DNA of 64,000 nt from Beta vulgaris subsp. vulgaris (Eukaryota; Streptophyta; Magnoliopsida; Caryophyllales; Amaranthaceae), in NCBI RefSeq assembly GCF_026745355.1, contig NC_079205.1, forward strand, positions 45,661,058 to 45,725,057, written 5' to 3'. The position numbers and the translations under genes were made by a program. Within the stretch, counting starts at the first letter, position 1. Every line of letters starts with the position of its first letter. Positions 56,642 to 64,000 of this stretch are shown piece by piece. The notes below the pieces were generated by a model. That model ran no database searches and was not told where the DNA came from. It worked only from the letters and a program-made list of their open reading frames with translations.

Positions 56642-59600
56642 ATGAGCACAACCACTCATTTTCTCTCTCCTTTCCTTTACCAACCTCTCAAAACCCCTAA
56701 AACCCTAACCCTAATTTTCACCAAAATTCCCCAATCTCATAATCCTCAAATTAAGCCCCAAATTATAAATGCAGAGAATAAACCAGCTCGCAAAAACCCT
56801 AGAAAAAGGTCGTTTGGTAGGAGGTCAGTTCTTAAGAAATCATTCACTCAGGAACAGGTGGTTTTTACAGCTCCACTTTCCGATGATCCAGAAGTTGGGA
56901 TAATTGGTGGAGGAATGGCGGGTCTTATTTGCGCTCTCTATTTGGAAAAGAGAGGAATTCGTTCCACTGTTTTCGACACGGTTGGTTAGTTTTTGTTTCG
57001 TTTCTTCTATTTTATCATGCCTTTAGTTTTTAGATTGTTGATCATTTTGAAATCGATATGAATAATCCCAACTTTCACGCATTTTGCCAGAATATTTCTG
57101 GCTTTTGATTAATTGGGTAGTATGAGTACCTACTGAAAATAATCCGAACTTTAATTTACTATTGTTTTACACCATATAATCATATACTTCCTCCGTAACA
57201 AAATATATTTTCTAGATATTGTTGTAATAAATAGATGTTACACTTTCTTTTTAGGCAACAATCTTTCTCTATCTCTCTCCTATTTAATAAATTGCCTAGA
57301 AATGTGAGTTTTTGAAAGTGTAACGTCTATTTTGTTACACAAGAAGTACCTAAAATGGATTAGCGAATGCAAGAAGAACAACAGTTTGGGTTACTTGTAA
57401 GTTGTAAAGAATCCTCTTAATGTCTTGAACAATCAAAAGTTGGGATTTCTTCGAGATGATTGAAAATTAGGATTATTCATGTGAATTTCATTTTGCATTT
57501 GGGTCTCATTAAGATTGAGGATATTGTTGTTTTGGTAAAATGGAAAAACTTTTTGGATATAAATAATATAGTGGTAATACTTGCTCCATTCCCAATTGAT
57601 ACACAATTTTTTTTGTTTGTTTTGGGCTTATTAGCGAAACAATATTGAATATCTATCAGTTATTTCTATTTGTAAGTTGTATCATGCTTTTCAATATCTT
57701 TTACAATTTTGCTAAAATTTTCAAGAGAAAAGGAAAAAAAGGAGAAAGCAACTCTTGACTTTTTAGCTTAAGTTTTTGTTGGAAAATGTCTCTCTGCTTG
57801 CCAAGGACAAGACTATGCTCAGTGACAATCCAAATAACCCACATCTAGCTGGATCTTCACGAGGCTTAATCTTCATTTGTTAGTATTGACCTCTTGTAGA
57901 TGAGAATTTAAATAAAGTTTGAAATTTTTTTTGCTTATTCTTTGGTCCAGTAATTACTCATTGGAGTTCTGAGTTTCCTGATAGTTGTTCTGTTCACAGG
58001 GAATGCATGGTTTGGGGGGGAGGATGGGAACAAGAATTATTGAACCTCAGCACTTTGCTTTCGACCATGCTGCTCAGTTCTTTACTGTCAGTGATTTGCA
58101 GTTTGCTGAGTTGGTGAATGGATGGATTGATAAGGGAATAGTACAGCAATGGCAAGGTACAGTTGGAGAAGTTGAACCTGGGGGTCAGTTTTCTCCACTG
58201 CCTGCTTCCCCGCCACGATATATAGGTGTTAACGGAATGCGTCCACTAGCTGATTCGATCTTGTCAGAGGTGATTATGCTTGCTTTCTCACAAAAGTTCT
58301 TGTTCTTATACTGCCAGTTACTCATTTTGAAGGAAATGTATTTGAGTTGTCGGTTGGCTTGTCAGTAAACTGTGTATATGAATCTGCATCATTCTCATTG
58401 AAGTATACATTCTGTGTGATATAGTCCCTCTCACTTGAAGAGTTGGGTGATCTTGACAAGGTTATTTGAAATCCATCAGGTGACAGTAGCATCCAGATGA
58501 TGATCATTCTGCTTGTACTAGTACTACACGAGTCTAGTCCTAACAAAGACTTAAGTTTTTGTCTATTCTTCAGATTAGATTGAGATGATAATATTACTTA
58601 TCAATTATTATTTTAGCAAAAGATTAGAAAAATGTCTATCTTATTCTTAAGTAATGACATATCTGAAAAAGGGTATCACCGTACCACTCATGAGAACGGT
58701 TTCCTAATATAACCATCTCCTTGCAATATAAAAGAAAATATGACCTTGAGCTTGCATGACAAAAAAAATATGTATATCTAAAAGAGGGTGCCAAAATAGT
58801 GTTGGGTTATTTCTTATTTGGTAGGGTCGTAGGGGTAGTATTAGGTTTCTGTTCTTTACTTGTGGAAATCAGAGGAAGTAATTCGAGTGTGTAGTTAAGA
58901 CAATATGATGAAGGAAATCGTAATTCTTACTACTTGTTTGGGCCCATTTCATGGACCAGCCCATTTCATGGACCAGCCCATCTCAGTCAAATTTACTAAA
59001 ATACCCTACTTTTAGGGCAATCAACCCTCCACCAGCTGGAATTTGACCTAAATACCCTAATTTATTGGAATTCACAACCACTATATATGTATATAGCATC
59101 TCTCTCTACAATTACTGCTTTCTCTCTCTACCTCACTTAGTGACTTGAGCGTTGGAGGGGCGTTCCCGGAAAAAAAAAACCGGGTTAGTATTTCAGTGTG
59201 CTTTGCATGTTTACCAGCCTCAAGACCCATCAAAGATTTCATATCCTCTTAGCATCCAGTTGTCATCCCTTCATCGTTACTTAAAGTTTCTTAGCAGAAA
59301 CACTACTAATACTGATTGGAGTCTCAGTGAACTAAAGTGACTTCACCACAGTTTAACACATTCTTGCAGACAGAGTTACAGAACTAAATGATTTTAGTCT
59401 TCCTCTAGCTCTCTCATAGTTTTCTTATGACATTTGCTTTCATCATATATAAAAGGAACAGAGAGATCAAATGCGAGAGATACAAAAAGGATCAAAGGGA
59501 AAGCAACCCTGTGTGATTCCTGGAGCAGCATTGTATTACTACTACTATAAATTTTTCTATTTCTTTATTTACAGAGGCATTTTAAGGATATCTCTATAAT

Positions 59601-62399
59601 TGGGAGTAGCATGTGCTGTGTGTCACCCCAGGTCACTCTGTAGATCTTCTTTAGATCCGCCCCCTGGTATGTTTTCTTTAGCTAGATTCTAGACAGACAA
59701 AAGGGCTAAGGGGAGCGCATGAAGAGATATATGCTGTTATCTAGACATTCTGAATTATTAAGTTCACAACCTATCTTTAGGCTGACATGTATTAGTTGTC
59801 AAAAGATTGTATTATATGCTGTTATCACTTATCAGACTTCAATCAAAAGCATTTCTTTTATTCCATGACCCTACTAATGAAGCTGGTGTTTTATATTATG
59901 CAGACAAAACTGGTTGAAGTCGTAAGGCCTTGTTGGATCAGTACATTAGAGCCATTTAGTGGAATGTGGCATTTGAGTGAGAATGGAAAGCCACGCGGAA
60001 AATTTGACACAATTGTTGTTGCACATAATGGTAACTTTTGCAACCTCTGTTGTTTTCATTTCTTGTTCTTTTCTTTCTTTTAGCACTATTTTTGTTCACA
60101 GTAAAATCTAATGTATTCAAAATAGATGTATCTAAAGTCTTATCTGGCATTCTGAATGAAGTAGTTTATGAAGAGATATATGATAATTTGGATGACGATT
60201 CAGGGGTAATAGGTGTTCATTGTGACAAGAATGTGGAATTGCTTAAAGCTCTCAGGTTTTTGTATGATTTTATGGAATAGACTCAGTTCTGTTTGGAGTT
60301 AGAATCCTTTTTTTTCGTGTTATGCAGCAGTTTTTTTCTTGTTCTTGTTACGAAATATAAGCATGATTTGATCACACTTTTCTTTCACCAATTTCTAGTT
60401 AGAGGAATACTGGTAATCTATAACTAAGAAATTTTCTTTAATAGCATATGGAAAGGCAGGGTCTTTAACAAGCACCAGTAGTTTAGGATAACTTTTTTTT
60501 TGGACATGTATCCGTAAAGGACCAGTAGAATGTAACATAGGCAAATTACTGCCATCAGTCTTGTGGGTATATTGCATTGCAAAAGTGTGAGAAACCACCT
60601 ATAACATAGATGATGCATTGCAAAGGGTGGAATGTTGGCCTTTCAAGAAAATTCGTGTAAGGAAGATGAATGTGGCAGAGATGCGTGTTTGAGGTTGATT
60701 TGTGGTACAATAAAAAGAGAGAACCTGTAAAGAAGAGATCTTTGGTTGGGTGGTAGTAGCATTTATTAAGAATAACAAGAGTGAGAATCAACTACGGTGG
60801 TTCGGAATATTCACACGCATATGAGCCTATGAGGATACATTGATTGGGAGAATGGAGACTTGAAACCTGGTGTGAGGGAGATTTGAAAAATGTGTAGGAA
60901 GACCAAAGACGACCTTGATGGAAGGGGTACAAGGAGACGATATTGGGTCATGAGGATTACATTACAGTGGACAGGGGGTAAGTGGTGGAGTATATATGTA
61001 AGCAAATAATGAGAAAATGTCTTCATCTTGTAGCCAACCCCATACTTTTTGGGGTTAAGGCTCTTATATTGTTGTTGTTGTTGTTTTCCTATAAGATAGT
61101 TCATGTGCCAGGATTATGTTGTAAATGTAATAACTCGAAGAGAAATCTTTGTTAGACTTAGATTAAAACAGGTTTCCGATGACTTTAAATGGTTTTGGCA
61201 CTGTTAAGTTACTGAAGTTGACACTTGTTATACGAACTAGACGTTGTCCTTCCCTAAAATCTTTCATTCTTGTTATTTGTGATCTTCAAAAATATGCACT
61301 TCTTCCATTTGTTAATAGTTGTTCCAATTTGACTTAAACGCCTTCCGATGCATACCTTTAATCCTTTATATCTCCAACTATTTATGACTAAAAATTAGAT
61401 ATTATGGAGATAGATACTTTGAGACAAAATCCAACAACATATATATGTAGTTCCCATTTTTCCATTTATGTCTGTCCCAAGTAGATTTTCCATTTCCTTA
61501 TTTGGTATGGGTCCGCCAATTAAAATATTATTTAACTTTCATTTTTTATTATACTACCCACTTTCCCACATAATCTCTCCTCAATAAACAATTCATGAAT
61601 AGTGTACCTACTTCCTTTTTTTAATTCTAATTTAATATAACTAAGGTCCCACAGCCCACTTATGATTTTTTCTTATACTTTTGCCCAATGGAAATGGGAA
61701 TTCTATTTAGGGGCAGAGGTATATATATATATAGAAAATATGGTCAAAGGAGAATGTGTGATTGTCAAATTTTGGGACTTGTTCTGGTAATTACTTGTTC
61801 AGCCTGATGCCTATTCGATACAGCTTGAGATTGTTTTGTTGACAACCTAGGTTGCAGTTAACATCCTTGGGATATACTGTCTCTTTGACTGCACAAGCCT
61901 CTTGGTGTATTACTGGCAATGAAATCATGTTAACTTTCTACTTTGTCATCAGGAAAATGTGCAAATCGCTTACTTGCTTCTTCGGGATTGCCGCTTATTG
62001 CTAAACAGATGAAGGTGTGTGGTGTCGATCTTTTATGTGTAGCTTATGTATTCATCCAGTTCTGACTATATTGTTTCCGTAATCATTTTTGCATTATTCT
62101 TAGCCAACTGATTTATGATAGTAACTGTTATGCATGTACTTGGAACTAGCACCTTACTGTTGAAACTGCATTGAATGTTTTTGCAGAGATTAGAATTGAG
62201 CTCTATATGGGCCCTCCTTGCAGCATTTGAAGATCCTCTTCCTTTGACATTTCCCTTTGAAGGAGCATTTGTAAAAGGAATTGATGCTTTATCATGGATG
62301 GCAAACAACTCCGCAAAATTGTCTTCTACCCAAGGTGGTCCTCATTGCTGGACCTTCTTCAGTACAGCAGCTTTTGGAAAGCGGAACAAGGTTCCACAG
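56642..62399 (+). CDS. FAD/NAD(P)-binding amine-oxidase-like (renalase-like) oxidoreductase, plastid-targeted candidate; 3' end beyond window
   Basis: Exons 56642-56980, 58000-58269, 59904-60030, 61953-62014, 62187-62399: all GT-AG and in frame, 337 codons so far; the gene continues past 64000. Residues 1-70 are Ser/Thr/Lys/Pro-rich with few acids, like a chloroplast transit peptide. Residues 83-110 form the dinucleotide-binding start: EVGIIGGGMAGLICALYLEKRG (GxGxxG variant), then the acidic end of strand 2 at FD. Exon 2 carries GLGGRMGTR (the second FAD-contact motif) and FDHAAQFFTV. Exon 3 has PCWISTLEPFSGMW and FDTIVVAHNG. Exon 5 has LELSSIWALLAAFE and GPHCWTFFSTAAF. The order and motifs match the plant FAD/NAD(P)-binding oxidoreductase family related to renalase; substrate unknown. 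Donor choice at 56981 (GTTGGT) was set by frame; GTTAGT at 56985 would break it. Confidence 0.87.
57187..57346. mobile_element. Stowaway-like MITE in intron 1 of the oxidoreductase gene
   Basis: CTTCCTCCGTAACAAAATATA and, inverted, CTTCTTGTGTAACAAAATAGA, each flanked by TA (57185-57186 and 57347-57348); 160 bp. Confidence 0.65.
59040..59200 (+). repeat. Possible Tat-type LTR remnant in intron 2 of the oxidoreductase gene
   Basis: CTATATATGTATATAGC (59081) followed about 70 bases later by GACTTGAGCGTTGGAGGGGCGTTCCC (59142-59167) and then AACCGGGTTAGT. The gypsy LTRs at 11461 and 22060 carry the same order: TATA box, then GACTTAGGCATCGGAGGGGC and GTTCCTCGG, then GAGGCTAGTTTA. The ends are not definable. 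Confidence 0.5.
60613..61086 (+). mobile_element. RTE-type LINE 3' fragment in intron 3 of the oxidoreductase gene
   Basis: Decayed coding from about 60629 recalls the end of plant RTE-clade LINE ORFs: an ECWPFKK-like segment, VAEM-R, CGT-KRE, then TTVVRNI where relatives have LRWFGHV, then GRGRPK-like residues near 60890-60925. The 3' end AGCCAACCCCATACTTTTTGG...TTAAGGCTCTTATA followed by (TTG)n (61069-61084) is the characteristic RTE tail. 5'-truncated; no target duplication identified. Confidence 0.65.
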
Positions 62400-64000
62400 G
62401 TTTGTTAATCCTTCAACCGTGGAACATGGTAATACAGATATGAATCTATGAGAAATGTAAAACACTGCTCAAAGCTTATAGTAAGAGCTTTGAATTCGTC
62501 TCATGTGTTGGATCTCATAGGCTAACAAACTAAAGGCACTCGGGAGTTAACTTGCTCCTGAAATCCCCCCTCCTCCCTGAAAAGTACCAGCGATCTTTCT
62601 GCTTTTTCTGGTAAGGGTGATGCATTGAGGGGGTAATGGAGACAACATAAAGAAAATGAAGTAGCATCTAGATGGTGTTGGAACTTGGAAGAGATGATAT
62701 AGATAATACAAGGAGAGATAGAGGGAAAGGGGAACTGGGGAACTATTATTCTCATTTTGGGGATAATGCATCACTCAGGTGGGGAGGGTGGGTCCAATTA
62801 CCCCAAAATGAGGGTGATTATTCCCCACTCCTTAACAAATTACCCCCAATCCAAGCATAAATGTAAAAATGATCTAAACTCTCAGTTGCTGATGAAAATT
62901 ACTATAACTAAGCTAAACCTATTAGGGGTTAGCTTGGAGGTATATCTGCATCTCTGATATCCCAATGTTAATTGTTCAGTGGTCAGATCAGTTCTCTTGC
63001 CAATATATTTATATGTATGTTTCGTACTCTAGTTGTTCCAAGGTAAGTTTATATTTGGACTGCTAATTACTTAAATCCATGATAGGGGCACTCTATCGTT
63101 GAGTCGTATCTCTTTCCTGTTCCTATTGAGAAAGTAGAACACAGTCCTGAAGTTTAGCCAGGTCCTTTGATTTGTTGGCTTAGAGAAGAAGTGGTTTACC
63201 AGGGATGGAGATGATGGGTTTGTTGAAAATTCACTCTGCCTTCACAAGTCCCCCCTTGGCCCTGTTGAAAACAGTGTCCCATGAGGTTCTGGTGATGCAC
63301 ATTAAAATGTTGAAGGTTCTAACTTCTAAATCATTTTTGCATTTTAACATAATTGGAGAAGTAACTGGACAGTGGAGACAATTTTCATCCTTGATGTTCT
63401 GAGGCTGAACAAAACTTTTCTCTAGACTTTCTTTTACCTGTTTGATAATTTGAATCTTGCCAAGTGTGGTCTTTGAGGGTTTCCCTCACCTTTTACCCCT
63501 ACTCTCACCTGACATGCATATATTGAACCAAGAAACTGTGAGAGTTAAGGTCTAGTCAGGGTCTTTCTCCTTACTAAAAGGAAACAAGGTATACGGTTGT
63601 AACTTACAACCATCCTGAAATGTCCTCTACTTGGTTAAGTTAACAGTGATATGATTCTGGAAGCTTGAAAATTATAACGTTGGAAAGTCAACTAGTCAAA
63701 TTTTCTAACCAGCGTAAATTAGGAATATCAACATCCTTTTTTAAGGATAGATACTACTAAATGGCTGCCACTATTTGTGATGGTATTGTTAAAAGGAAAA
63801 GATGATATGGTCCCTAGAGCCTAGCATAAGGACAGAGCAAAGCCGCTTTTTAAGGGAAGGGAGGTAAAACTTTTTCATAGGCACAACTATTTATCACTCG
63901 TACGAAGAATATTTAACCAATTTTACCAAATTATACAGAATAAATATACGCTGAATTCTAAAACATGTCTGAAGTTTACGCAATAGTGGTTTATGATACC
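62400..64000 (+). other. Intron after exon 5 of the oxidoreductase gene, to window end
   Basis: Begins GTTTGTT at 62400. I find no further exon with the expected C-terminal motifs, so the next exon is probably beyond 64000. GGGG(T/A)AAT and CCCC words at 62750-62850 are low complexity. No repeat family named. Confidence 0.5.

Noticed and set aside
1..64000. CRISPR arrays, bacterial operons, prophage
   Set aside because: No regularly spaced direct repeats with unique spacers and no compact same-strand gene clusters; the DNA is plant nuclear.

Overview
This is a plant nuclear window, almost certainly from a eudicot. It has spliced genes with GT-AG introns, AT-rich spacers, and nested LTR retrotransposons, LINEs, a SINE, TRIMs and MITEs. 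Some repeats (a Retand-like Tat element with an antisense gene, and the TRIM families) make me think of Caryophyllales, but that is a weak inference. I see no bacterial operon, CRISPR array or intact tRNA gene.

Layout. 1-22.8 kb is a three-layer retrotransposon nest. An old, decayed Ty1/copia element (visible at 10729-11460 and 22508-22812) was hit twice. One hit is a young SIRE/Maximus-type copia element (1-10728; its first ~110 bp lie outside the window). The other is an 11-kb Ty3/gypsy Tat-lineage element (11461-22507) with a perfect 5-bp target duplication, a second RNase H domain, a 105-bp minisatellite and a spliced antisense gene. 22.8-36.4 kb is AT-rich and gene-free: a Helitron-like piece, a three-LTR TRIM array, a 5'-truncated LINE with a 15-bp target duplication, a hAT-type MITE full of GTCGAG/CTCGAG words, a SINE with a 14-bp duplication, and a SIRE-type solo LTR with a perfect 5-bp duplication. 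36.4-42.8 kb is a complete WVD2-like (TPX2-domain) microtubule-protein gene whose first intron carries a mitochondrial rRNA fragment. 43.6-46.3 kb holds TRIM copies and a foldback Mutator-like element with a 9-bp duplication. 46.9-53.9 kb is a Vps62/DUF946-family locus with two candidate first exons in the same splice phase: one predicts an N-myristoylated protein, the other a signal peptide. From 56.6 kb to beyond the right edge runs an FAD-dependent oxidoreductase gene with a likely plastid transit peptide; five exons are in view.

How the parts relate. The three host genes are all on the plus strand, have separate promoters and show no sign of working together. Most structure here was made by transposition. 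The observations most worth following are the alternative first exons of the Vps62-like locus, the roughly twenty-fold excess of AGGAAC/GTTCCT across the whole young copia element in coding and non-coding DNA alike, and the antisense gene plus 105-bp minisatellite inside the Tat element. Coordinates and counts were read by eye; family names come from motif recognition, not searches.
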